64,000 nucleotides of DNA from contig CP136895.1 of NCBI GenBank assembly GCA_034359265.1, forward strand, positions 41,124,001 through 41,188,000, read 5' to 3'. The notes beneath the pieces were generated by a model, which saw only the letters and a list, made by a program, of their open reading frames with translations, was not told the DNA's origin and searched no databases. The position numbers and the translations under genes are program-made. Below are positions 1 through 9,692 of the stretch, one piece after another; the first letter of the stretch is position 1; each line of letters begins with the position of its first letter. Source of the DNA: Canna indica. Lineage: Eukaryota; Streptophyta; Magnoliopsida; Zingiberales; Cannaceae.

Positions 1-582
1 GCATTCTGGAAATTCTGGGTAGTTTTGGGGGGTATTTTGGGAATTCTGGGTAGTTTAGAGGTTTATAGCCTTTCAAGTTTTGTTTTTAGATTAACGGTTT
101 TCAAAAATTCCTTTTAAATATGTCTTTAACTTGTTTTTACCAAAGAAACAATTATTGGGACTTTTAATGGCAAGAAAATATCTAAATTATGTAGCCCTCC
201 AAGGAGCCCCCTAAACTTAGAAATTTTCAATACTATTTTTTGATTTTTCTAGTTTTTAAGTTTTCGGGGTTCAGGTTTCGGTTTTTGGGTTATGAACTCA
301 ACGAGGACATCAAACTAAATCTTAGGAGCATTTACAATAAAAGAAAGTAAGTCCTAAACTAATTTTGGAGCATTTACAATAGAATAAACTAATTAGTCCT
401 AAAGTAATTTTGACATGTTCGACTCTGAAGCCTCCGATTCTTGATTTTTCGTGATTTTTCCGACGAACTTCGGACGTGTATTGTATGTCCAACCTGAGAC
501 CAAACCTTGATGAAACTATTAGAACCACGTTTGTTATCATCAAAACTAGGGGTGTTGCTAAGGTTGAACCCTTTGGCCAACA
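1..582 (-). mobile_element. Start of 3' LTR of the copia element
   Basis: On the minus strand the LTR begins TGTTGGCCAAAGG at 582. It is preceded by a purine-rich stretch (complement of 583-600). The first roughly 200 bases resemble the LTR starts at 8323, 9693 and 15482, including a shared TTTTGATGATAACAAAC block. The LTR runs off the window at base 1, so its full length is unknown. A short direct repeat around AGCATTTACAATA (329-341 and 368-380) lies inside it. Confidence 0.75.
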
Positions 583-1054
583 TTCTCCATCTTTTTGATG
601 ATGACAATCATTTCATTAAAAACACTACACCAAAGGTTCATTTTAAGCATCAAATTTTTTGATTTTAAGGAACTTAGTATTGAAAGCTAGCTTAAGCTCC
701 CCCTACCAACATGCATACTATTTAAACATGAAATCCATACTCCCCTATATATGCATCGTTAAAACCAAGTGTGACCAAGACTTCTCTCCCCCTTTTGACA
801 TCAATCAAAAAGGCAAGAAAGCAAGGTTCTATTAATGATATCATCATGAAAACCAAAATCTCAATAAAACCGGGTATCATCAAACACTATAGTCCTTCTT
901 ACCAACGGATGCCTATAGTAGGCAAACACCGATAAGTTGCAAAGCCTCATTACAAGGCATGTGCATAAGTGAGGATGATACATCGAGAATTCATTTTTGA
1001 AAGACTTGTGCATTTTTCAAATTCCGGCGAAAGTACAAATACCTAGTTGCATTC
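583..1054 (-). other. Untranslated tail and purine tracts of the copia element
   Basis: No coding potential. On the minus strand it carries GATGTCAAAAGGGGGAGAG (near 790-805) and GTTGGTAGGGGGAGC (near 700-715). The same two purine-tract motifs occur in the same order before the 3' LTR of the gag-only element (near 15300 and 15390). This shared tail links the two element types. Confidence 0.7.
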
Positions 1055-1895
1055 TTAAGTTTGAAAATATTTCATCACTAAGGAATTTTGTGAAAATATC
1101 TGCAAGTTGCTTATCGGTAAGCACAAATTCAATAGAAATGAATTCTTTAAGACATTATCTCTAAGGAAGTGATGCCTAAGATCTATACGCTTGGTTCTTG
1201 AATGTAAAATAAGACTTTTGGATAAACTGATAGCACTAGTGTTATCACAAAAGATAGAAACACAAGAATAGCTCAAATCATAGTCTAATAGTGTTTATTT
1301 CATCCAAAGTATTTCAGCACAACAACTAGTCGCTGCCATGTATTCGGCGTCCGTAGTTGAGAGTGCAATCGAGTTTTGCTTCTTGGAAACCAAGAGACAA
1401 GACTCGTACCAAGGAATTGACAACACCCACTAGTACTTTTCCTATCAACCCTACAACCCACAAAATCCGCATCCGAAAAACCAAACAAATCAAAAGGAGA
1501 AGAAGCCGGATACCACAAACCCAAATCAATAGTGCCTTTCACGTATCTCAAAATATGTTTTACGACACAAAAATGAGAATTTTTTGGACAAGACTGAAAA
1601 CTTGCACATTGACAAATGCTAAACATTGTATCTGATCTACTTGCGGTTAAGTAAAATAGACTATCTATCATACATCGATATCGTTTCTCATCAACCTTTT
1701 CTCTATCTTCATCTTTATCAAGCTTTGTTGAGGTGCTCATTAGAGTTGGGGCAATCTTGCAATCTTGGATCCCATACTTTGGCATACTTTGCTTGACTTA
1801 TGAAGGTCCCTTCTTGGTTTCCTTTATTTGGAGTCCAAGGATGAAGGTTAACTCTCCAATCATACTCATCTCGAACTCATCTTGCATGCATGTAG
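1055..1895 (-). pseudogene. Copia reverse transcriptase end and RNase H, broken
   Basis: Minus-strand homology resumes below the hAT MITE with the end of reverse transcriptase (motif resembling GELTFILGLQ, encoded near 1840-1860). It continues into the C-terminal connection (YLTASRSD, LRYVKGT) and RNase H (GFSDADFVGC, then FCDNTSAISL near 1235-1250). RNase H is split over two frames, 1300-1785 and 1055-1276, with a frameshift near 1280-1300. The expected final histidine-containing stretch is present (TKRIDLRHHFLRD). This domain degrades the RNA strand during reverse transcription. It cannot be translated as one protein here. Confidence 0.85.
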
Positions 1896-1903
1896 CAAAC
1901 TAC

Positions 1904-2459
1904 TAGGGGTGGAAACAGGCCAGGCTTGGCTTTCGCCTTAACAAGCCAGGCATGTATAGTAACAAATTGGCCTAAGCTTTGCTTGTGGCCTATTATAGGC
2001 TTTTTTCTTGGCCTAAGCCTGGCCTGTTCATTAGCCTGACCTGGCCTGTGGCCCATTTATAAAGTCTACAATTTAAAATGTTTCATACGGGCTAAAACAT
2101 TAAACAGACCGAAAAACAAGCCTTTATTCACAATCAGGCCTTGCATATATAATACGTCAAATACAGGCCGCCAATCATGCAGGCCTCAAAACATGTCAGG
2201 CCTACAAATACGCCTGGAAAGACCATTAAGTAACTATGCACCTGTCCATAATGATAAAATCAAACTACTTCCAATATAAAATACATCACCTTAACAGGCT
2301 CAGGTCGGCTTGTTAGGTTCAATAGGCTTCAAATTAAGCTTGGGTCTAGCCTGATAAGAAAAATAGACTTTGAAATAGGTCTGAGCCTTGTTTTATTTTT
2401 AAAAAGGCTAGGCCAGGCCACAGGCCCTTAGTAGGCCGCCTGGCCTATTTCCACCCCTA
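1904..2459. mobile_element. hAT-type MITE inserted in reverse transcriptase
   Basis: A 556-bp non-coding insertion with terminal inverted repeats: TAGGGGTGGAAACAGGCCA at the left and its near-complement TGGCCTATTTCCACCCCTA at the right. It is flanked by an 8-bp target duplication, CAAACTAC (1896-1903) and CAAACCAC (2460-2467), with one mismatch. Eight-base duplications and TAGGGGTG termini are typical of hAT elements. The interior is rich in AGGCC/GGCCT words, and there is no transposase. It splits the copia reverse transcriptase just after the YVDD box. Confidence 0.9.
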
Positions 2460-2467
2460 CAAACCAC

Positions 2468-3331
2468 TTGCAAAGAGTTTCATTAGTAGATCCAAAAATG
2501 ATGTCATCAACATAGATTTGCACAAATAAGATCTCATTTTTATCATGCTTTATAAATAATGAAACATCCGCTTTATCAACCAAAAATTTTGATAACCTTT
2601 CATACAAAGCTCTAGGAGCTTGTTTCAAACTATATAAAGTCTTCTTTAATTTAAACACAAGATCCGGAAAATCAAAACTTTCAAAGCCGGGAGATTGTTT
2701 TACATAAACTTCCTCCACAATGAAACCATTTAAAAATGCACTTTTGACATCCATTTGAAAAAGTTTGAATCTTTTAAAACTTGCAACGGCCAAAAGCATT
2801 CTAAGTTCTTCTAATCTAGCTACCAGTGCAAAGGTTTCATTATAATCTATTCTTTCCTCTTAATTGAACCCTTGGGCAACTAATCTAGCTTTGTTTCTAA
2901 TGACTTGCCCGAATTCATCTAGTTTGTTTCTAAAGACCCATTTTGTACCAATTACCGCTTCATCATTAGGTCTCGGTACTAGGTCCCATACATCAATTCT
3001 AACAAATTGGTTCAATTCTTCTTGCATGGAAAAAGTCCAAAATTCATCATTTAAGGCTTCATTTATGTTCTTAGGTTCTACTTGAGAAATAAAAGCAACA
3101 AATTGACAAGTATTTCTAAGAGTAGATCTTGTTACCACACCCCTTGGCATGTCACCAATGATTTGCTCCGTTGGATGATATCTTGAAGTGCGATGACCTT
3201 TGGGTAGTGGTGGTAGTTCATCTTCTTGAACTTGTGAGGTAGAAGGGGAGTGCTCTTCATGTTGAGTTTCTTCATTTTCCTCTTGCACAACCTCATCCTC
3301 TCCAAGATTTAGCCCATCAAGTTCTTCCTCT
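2468..3331 (-). pseudogene. Copia reverse transcriptase, N-terminal part
   Basis: Minus-strand fragments hold, in order, the acidic linker before RT and the RT start (EALNDEFW, then VWDLVPRP, GTKWVFRNKLDEFG, RLVAQGF near 2860-2980). After a frame break come the fingers and palm (QMDVKSAFLNG, YVKQSPGFE) and the catalytic box YVDDIIFGSTN near 2490-2520, with both aspartates kept. The frame is interrupted near 2800-2860 and again by the hAT MITE at 2459. The enzyme copies element RNA into DNA in cytoplasmic particles; this copy is inactive. Confidence 0.88.
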
Positions 3332-3670
3332 CACTACAACACAACCGACCTATAGAGGTACATAATTAGAGACAAATTATATATTTTTTTATGAATCTTC
3401 ACATTTAGAGACTAATAGACACAAAATTTATCCCTAATTAGCCTCTAAAAATAGCTTTAGAGTCAGATCAATTAAGTGACTCTATTGCTGGTATTTCTAT
3501 AGCTTAGAGTCAAATCAATTAAGTGACTCTGTTGTTATTGTTTCTATAGATCTTTAGAGGCTAATTAGGAGCAAATTTTGTGTCTATTAGTCTCTAAATG
3601 TGAAGATTTAGAAACCAAAATATATTTTGTCTCTAATTTTGTGTCTCTATAGGTCAATTGTGTTGTAGTG
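3332..3670. mobile_element. CACTA-type foldback MITE, copy 1
   Basis: A 339-bp insertion beginning CACTACAACACAA and ending TTGTGTTGTAGTG, with a perfect 3-bp target duplication TCT at 3329-3331 and 3671-3673. The two halves are near-complementary over most of their length (for example CACATTTAGAGACTAATAG against CTATTAGTCTCTAAATGTG), so one strand could fold into a long hairpin. A second copy is at 8818-9155. CACTA ends and a 3-bp duplication indicate mobilisation by a CACTA transposase. Confidence 0.92.
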
Positions 3671-4664
3671 TCTACATTCACAACTTCAACTTTTCTACCC
3701 AATTTGTTAGATTCATCAAAATCAACATGCGTGTATTCTTCTATAATTAAAGTTCTTCTATTATAAACACGATATGCTTTAGAACTAGTGGAATATCCAA
3801 GAAAAATTCCTTCATCGGATTTTGAATCAAATTTTCTCAAGTAATCCTTAGTGTTCAAGATATAGTATTTACAACCAAACACTCTAAAGTATCCTATATG
3901 AGGAGTTCTATCATGCCGCAAATTCATAAGGAGTTTTCTATAATTTAGGGCGTATTAAGACACGATTTAAGATATAGCATGAAGTATTAATAGCCTTAGC
4001 CCAAAAATATTTTGGCAAATCATTTTCATTTAACATAGTTCTTGTCATTTCTTGCAAGGTTCTTTTTTTCCTTACAACCACCCCATTTTGTTGGGGGGTT
4101 CTAGGAGAAGAGAATGTATGATCAATACCAAGAGAATCACAAAATTCGGAAAACTTTTCATTTTTAAATTCTCCTCCATTATCACTTCTAATTTTTGATA
4201 TAGACATTTCTTTTTCAATTTGAACTTTCTTTGCAAATTTTTTGAAAGAATCAAAAGTTTCATTTTTCTAGCAAGAAAGTAAACCCAAGTAAATCTAGAG
4301 AAATCATCAACCAAAACAAATACATACAATTTTCCACCTAGGCTAGTAACTTTACTAGGTCCAATTAAATCCATGTGAATTAGTTCTAGAGGTCTAGATG
4401 TAGTTACTTGGTTGATACTATGAAATGAAGACTTAACTTGTTTTCCCTTTTGACATGCATCACACAACTTATCCTTTTCAAATTTAATTTTAGGAATCCG
4501 TTTTACAAGATCTTTCCTAGATATTTCTTGTATAAGACTCATGCTAGCATGACCTAATCTATGATGCCAATGCCAAGAAATATCATTTATCACAACAAGG
4601 CATCTAACACTAGGATTAGGCAAAACATTTAGAGTCAAAATATAAACATTTTCACTTCTACTTC
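3671..4664 (-). pseudogene. Copia GAG-pre-integrase and integrase, catalytic Glu lost
   Basis: Reading down from 4664: the zinc-binding pre-integrase region (HWHHRLGHAS ... CDACQKGKQVKS), the first catalytic aspartate (HMDLIGPSKV), the second (IRSDNGGEFKN, about 4190), then QQNGVVVRKKRTL near 4060-4085 and the C-terminal HIGYFRVFGCKYY region (3670-3927). In copia integrases the valine before RKK is normally the catalytic glutamate of the D,D-35-E triad; here the codon is GTA. Frame changes occur near 4070-4210 and near 3930. Integrase inserts the cDNA into chromosomes; this copy is dead by both frameshift and active-site loss. Confidence 0.9.
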
Positions 4665-6991
4665 TATCACGCCCCAACTCAGGGTACACGTGACCAGCCA
4701 AGGTATGAGTCAGTACCCCGAAGCCTACCCTATGCACTGACTAACAACTCACAAAAACATAAACAGAACACATCAAGTAATGACCAAAACATACGATAAC
4801 AACTTTTATTAAATGTTCAAAACCAGTTTGATCACACCAAGTTCTAAAACACCATAAGTTTCAAATAAACATCCGAAAGTTTTTCCAAATAAACATTTCA
4901 AAGTTTTTACAGAAATAAACCTAGTGAATACATCAGACTCTAATAGACACGACTACGACTAGTTACTGTCAGCTATGAGATCTGCACCCACGCCTGCTCT
5001 GCTGCACGCCATGCCACCAAGCCGTACCTCACTGGTCGGGCTCTAAAAAATAACAATAAAGGAAAACTGTGAGTTCACGAGGAACTCAATGAGCAATTCT
5101 TTCGAACCTCCCCTTAAAGCCTCGGCAATCACATATATAGGGAAGTTATCAAATCACATTCCATAAATAATCAGTGTGCCAGAACGGATGAGTGGATGAA
5201 CCGGCCTCTCGGGCCCATATCCATGATGCAAGCTCAGCCAATAATGGCATAAAGTATATATGGAAGGTTCAGTCCTTCCTCTACTTAACTTGGCCGGTCG
5301 GCCTACTCAAACCAGCCCCTACAGGCTCCTCTTTTAGAAACTTTTATACTTCGGATCCGTCAACTAGGATGGCCACTAGTTTTAGTGATCCTCCGGCTTA
5401 GGGATAACTAGTCCCAATCCCACTCGGGTCTACCATCAGCGTGGCCCACTGACGAAATCTCAAGACCCTCCGCAACTCGGGTCTAACACCTAGCGGCCCC
5501 GCTGGTGCAATCTCAAGACCCTATAAACCGCCGAGTCGTGTGCTTGCCATCCGTCTAGTGACACTTCTCAGTAGACCATCAACCACAACCCAAAACCAGG
5601 TTGTGCAAGTATGTTGGGTTTTGCTCCCCGGGCATTGCCCATATCCGACCCCTTACCCTAGGGTCTCACTATTTCCTTAAATGAAGCACCTAGTGAGTGT
5701 ATCTTGTATCTAAGTTAAATGATACCACTAGTCATCTAAACCATTCTTCCTACGAACTCGCCGACTATGAGGGCACTCGGCTTACCATAGTCACATCACT
5801 TGCCAAATTAGTCATGGGTAACAACATCATGAAGAACCCGAATTAAAGAGGATAATTTCACTAAATAACCAATAGAGAACATGCATTAAACATAGCAATA
5901 ATTAGCCATAACATCTGAATTTAATAAACCTTTCCTTTGAAGCATATACCATAACCACCCTGCCCATATAAACATTAGCAAGAACATTACCATATTCATG
6001 AGAATGTAGATTTTAAGATTTGCTATCAACTACTAGATGAACAGGAATCATGTAATGAAATTTAACCTTAACACTAAACATGGGAGTAGGAAATAAAACG
6101 ACCCAACATGAGATACAACGCATTGATCCGAATAGTCCCCACTTTCCACCCCTCTCTCATGCTCGGCCGACTCAAGCAAGGAAGTAACCTGCTCGGCCGA
6201 GTCCCCTAGGGGTGGTGAACAGGGCTGCGGCAACAATACAAGCACAATCTGTGTTTTAAATCATATCGAACATAAGGCAATCCGCAAGTCGCTAGACAAG
6301 CGAGGAAATTTGGGGGAAATTTCGGCATGAACTTTCCCCTTTTTCCTCCACTCGGCCAGCCCTCAAAAACATGAAATAAATCCGATTGAGACATAAAATC
6401 GCAGGTATTCATATTGATTAAAGTTCTAGTACTAGAAGACGCATCGATCGACAAGAAAAACTCGAGAAAAGAGTCTGATTTCAAACAACTAGGGTCGGCT
6501 ATCCGCCTGCCCTCATAAGCACTCTAACAACTCACCTTGATTAGATCCCGAGGAAGCCTCGATGAAGACGAGCTCTAATTTCCTCGAGAGTCGACGTGAA
6601 CTCGGCGCCGGCAAGATCTCCCCTCTCTCCCTTCTCCCTCTTGCTCGAGCTGTGTGCGGCTCCAAGATGAGCCGCACGGCTCATGATGAGGGATTATATT
6701 CCCTCATCCAATAATGACTCAAATGCCCCTCATACGACTTAACCTCTACTCGATTTGATTCAAGTCTGATTCGGGCTCCGATTCTATCCGCACTCAAGAG
6801 TCGAACTCGACTTTAATAAGACATCTTATGCATATAAGGAAATAACCATTGAGCTAATTTAAACTTCATATTTTTATGGGTCGAATTATGCCTTCTACTC
6901 GAGGAGATTCCGCGGCTCGACCCGACTAACCCCCGATTCGGTGTGCTGCACCAAAATAGATTTTTATATTAGGAAATTTTCGGGTCTTACA
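4665..6991 (-). mobile_element. Solo LTR of Tekay/Del-like gypsy (copy A)
   Basis: A 2,327-bp sequence, minus orientation, starting TGTAAGACCCG (complement of the right end) and ending at TATCACGCCCCAACTCAGGG on the plus strand. It has a perfect 5-bp target duplication ACTTC at 4660-4664 and 6992-6996. It matches the LTR at 18804-21300 that abuts a gypsy pol region, which identifies the family. Only one LTR remains, the usual result of LTR-LTR recombination. It contains GTGCGGCTC-CAAGAT-GAGCCGCAC (6654-6677), a hairpin kept in other copies. Short open frames inside it are not genes. Confidence 0.93.
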
Positions 6992-6996
6992 ACTTC

Positions 6997-7620
6997 CCAT
7001 AAAAATAACATCATTAGTATACGCATCTTTAATCAAGCATTTTGAGGTACTAAATACTACAAGATACCCCTTATCACAAAGTTGTGAAATACTAAGTAAG
7101 TTATGCTTTAAATCATCCACTAATCACACATTCTCAATTAAAGGATAGGGATGTATACCAATGTTTCCAATGCCAACTATTTTACCTTTGGCATTGTCTC
7201 CAAATGTCACAAATCCTCCTTCCTTACTTGATAGGGTTGCAAAGAGATTGATATTACCCGTCATGTGCTTGGAGCAACCACTATCCAACACCCATGTGGA
7301 TCTAGTAGCTTGAGGAGGTGTCTCCACCTCATCATTCAAGGTCATGAGGCAAAGATTTGCCTCTTCACTTCCGGAGTCTTCTTCACTTAACGAAGGCTCA
7401 CTTTCATCCCAAGTGGCGACATAGGTTTTTTTCTTTTTCTTCCTCTTGTCCTTTTGAAATGATGGTGAGGTGGAGTTGGAGATCTTGAGTAGAGGACAAT
7501 CCTTCCATAGATGTCCCGGCTTCTTGCATTGGAAGCATGTCCACTCTCCCTTGTTCTTCTTCTTGTGAGATGGCTTTCTTGTTAGTCTCCACATTCTTTT
7601 GGCTAACATGCTCATTTACT
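6997..7620 (-). pseudogene. Copia gag zinc knuckle and protease
   Basis: The minus-strand frame 7124-7615 encodes a basic segment, a retroviral zinc knuckle CFQCKKPGHLWKDC (C-X2-C-X4-H-X4-C, intact), a lysine-rich stretch, an acidic linker, and the protease start WVLDSGCSKHMTG with the catalytic DSG. It ends at a stop near 7124. The frame then continues as MDDLKHNLLSISQLCDKGY at 7060-7120, which is protease to pre-integrase, up to the solo LTR at 6991. The capsid part of gag expected above 7620 is absent. The knuckle binds element RNA for packaging. Confidence 0.9.
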
Positions 7621-8090
7621 TCCAAATCATTTATTTGACGCTAGGGCTCTTCAGGGGGAGGATGGGCTGGTGTTGGAGCGTCGCTCCTCCCTATTTTAGC
7701 GTTACAAGACTGCGATCGATCGTCACCATCGGGTCGTTGTCATTGGCGTGCGGCGGCGATTGCTTGGCTCCGGGTTCCAACCATTATGGGGGAGGTAAGC
7801 TTTTACTCGGCCCCACGGTGGGCACCAAATGTTCCTACCTGAGGATTGGAGTAATCTGGTCCATTTTTGGCGTCTCTCCTGATCAGATTCAAAGTTGGTG
7901 CGGGGGGGGGGGGGGGGGGGGGGAGAGGGGCTTGTAATGGTGTATCCGGGCCCAACAGTTCTGGTCCAATCCAGATATAAATATTAAATATTACATTCAT
8001 TTGGATATTCATTAAAATTTGATGATTTATATTACAATTTGATGCATTTTAATTAAATATTATAATCTAATTAAATAATTTATATTTTAA
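7621..8090 (-). mobile_element. Relic of gypsy LTR, tRNA-Lys primer site and gag leader
   Basis: On the minus strand TGGTGCCCACCGTGGGGCC (7809-7827) is a primer site of the tRNA-Lys class. It directly follows an LTR end ...GGTAGGAACA (7830 upward). Downstream, 7828 to about 7640, is a leader with a short start MVGTRSQAIAAARQ (near 7745-7790) that stops early. This resembles the 5' end of a Tat/Athila-like gypsy. The LTR itself is only partly recognisable above 7830 and its outer boundary is not clear. No pol domains remain. It abuts the truncated copia element, so one deleted or interrupted the other. Confidence 0.6.
7902..7923. repeat. Homopolymer run of 22 G
   Basis: Positions 7902-7923 are all G, followed by AGAGGGG. 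It lies inside the gypsy LTR relic. The exact length of such a run is uncertain in most sequencing technologies. Confidence 0.9.
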
Positions 8091-8322
8091 ATTATTAAAA
8101 ACATGATAATGCGATGGCTCGGAGCGGTCGTGCTATCGTTGCAAATACAAAACAATGTGACGGCAGTCGAATGAAGGCCATCGTTGTGGTAGTCGCAATA
8201 TTTATTACTTGTGACGGCCCGAAATGCGGTCGCATATTAGCTGCGATTAAATCTTCGATGACGGACGTTTGCGACGCAACTTGCCACCGCATAAGAGCTA
8301 TGGCGAAGCTCTACAACCGTAT
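8091..8322. other. GC-rich segment with CGACGG/CGCAA words, CACTA subterminal-like
   Basis: An AT-rich stretch to about 8100 is followed by 220 bases dense in repeated words such as GTGACGG, GTCGCA, TGCGA and GACGGACG in both orientations. This resembles the subterminal repeats of CACTA elements and the segment at 16983-17190. There is no TAGTG/CACTA end here, so the assignment is tentative. The SIRE-like LTR begins at 8323. Confidence 0.35.
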
Positions 8323-9692
8323 TGTTGGCAAAGCTTTTCAATCTTGGTATTAATCTCGGTTTGGACGATAACAAACATGGAACTAATGTTTGAGTAAGAA
8401 GTATTTTCAGATTCCATGTCGGTTTGCGCACGACGTCCGTGATCGGAAAAATCGAGAAATTAAAGAAATCAGATGGATGCTTGTCGACGCTCGAGAATTC
8501 AACATTCATCAGAAGATAGAGTTTAGGTTTAGGGAGTCTAGAATACTTATAAAATCCTCTTTACAATGCAAAAGAAACGATCAAAATCTAAAACTGACAC
8601 CCAAAATCCCGAGAGGCTGAAAAAGGCTAAAATTTACAATTTCGGCCTACCCTTGTTGAATCTCGGCAACAACCATGGATCAGCCCAGGATGCCCAGGAT
8701 CAGCCGAAAGTGGCTGAAATCTTCAGTAAGCTCTCCGGTTGACCGTCGTCTGACCCTCAGTCGACCGAGAGTTGCCCCATGATCGACCGAAGTCCCAACG
8801 GATCTATTTTGGTCCGTCACTACAACACAACCGACCTATAGAGACACATAATTAGAGACAAATTAAATTTTTATTTCTAAATCTTCACATTTAGAGACTA
8901 ATTAACATAAAATTTGTTCCTAATTAGCCTCTAAAAATAGCTTTAGAGTCAGATCAATTAAGTAACTCTGTTGATGGTATTTCTTAGCTTAAATGCAAAT
9001 TAATTAAGCGACTCTATTCTTATTGTTTCTATAGATCTTTAGAGGCTAATTAGGAATAAATTTTGTGTCTATTAGTCTTCAAATATGAATATTTAGAAAC
9101 AAAAATATAATTTGTCTCTAATTTTGTGTCCCTATAGGTCAATTGTGCTGTAGTGCGTTGAACGGCTCTTTTTGAGCCCCTATCCTTGGGATCTCTATAT
9201 AAGGTCTTAAACCTGCCTTCCTATTGTTACTAATATTCCATTGAGCCATTTTTTGATATTTGCTAAGCCTTCATGAGCCATCTTTCAAGCAAACCCTAAT
9301 TTTGATACTAAACCTTGATTTGGCCTTTGATCTTCATTGTTTCATCACCTAAAGGCATCAAGAGGACTAGGGAATCACTGTTGGAGCTAAGTATTTGTGT
9401 TGTTATAATTATACCTACATTTACTTGTATTTTAAGCCTGTTTTCATTGAGTTGTAGCTTTGGTTTGAAGGTGTAGGTGATACACCTTGTTTGCTTTGTA
9501 ATTGAGTGTTTAGGTTTAGAATAGTAGTTGAGGTATCCTCTAGGGTTGAGGAATAAGTCATCTTTATATTCTTTAGGAAACATTCAAGTTACAAAAGGTT
9601 TTGTGGTTGCCTTGGTGTAGAGGAATAAGTCCATCTGTGTGCTTATAATCTAGGATTAGAGTATCCTTAGGAGATAGTGAGGTGGGAGAGTG
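8323..9692 (+). mobile_element. Older SIRE-like LTR, left part (host of nested insertions)
   Basis: It begins TGTTGGCAAAGC at 8323 and aligns with the LTRs at 9693 and 15482: GATGATAACAAACATGG, then GCACGACGTCC...GATCGGAAAA, then the promoter-proximal region and U5. It is interrupted by a CACTA MITE at 8818-9155 and by the complete gag-only element starting at 9693. The right-hand remainder is 16801-16974. It carries scattered GTCGACCGA words near 8740-8800, as in the LTR at 42162. Confidence 0.8.
8818..9155. mobile_element. CACTA-type foldback MITE, copy 2
   Basis: A 338-bp copy of the MITE at 3332. It begins CACTACAACACAACCGACC and ends GGTCAATTGTGCTGTAGTG, with a perfect 3-bp target duplication CGT at 8815-8817 and 9156-9158. 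Same orientation and near-identical core as copy 1 (GCCTCTAAAAATAGCTTTAG, AGATCAATTAAGT). Like copy 1 it is a long inverted repeat. No coding capacity. Confidence 0.92.

Larger units (their letters stand above)
1..7620 (-). mobile_element. SIRE-like Ty1/copia retrotransposon, degenerate, nested
   Basis: Read on the minus strand the order is gag zinc knuckle, protease, GAG-pre-integrase, integrase, reverse transcriptase, RNase H, long untranslated tail, start of the 3' LTR. That is the Ty1/copia order. The long tail with GGGGGAG purine tracts and an LTR beginning TGTTGGCC fit the SIRE/Maximus lineage. The 5' LTR and most of gag are missing; homology stops near 7620, where an unrelated gypsy leader begins. 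Three later insertions split it: a hAT MITE (1904-2459), a CACTA MITE (3332-3670) and a Tekay-type solo LTR (4665-6991). Removing them restores collinear homology but not an open frame, so the element is dead. Confidence 0.9.
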
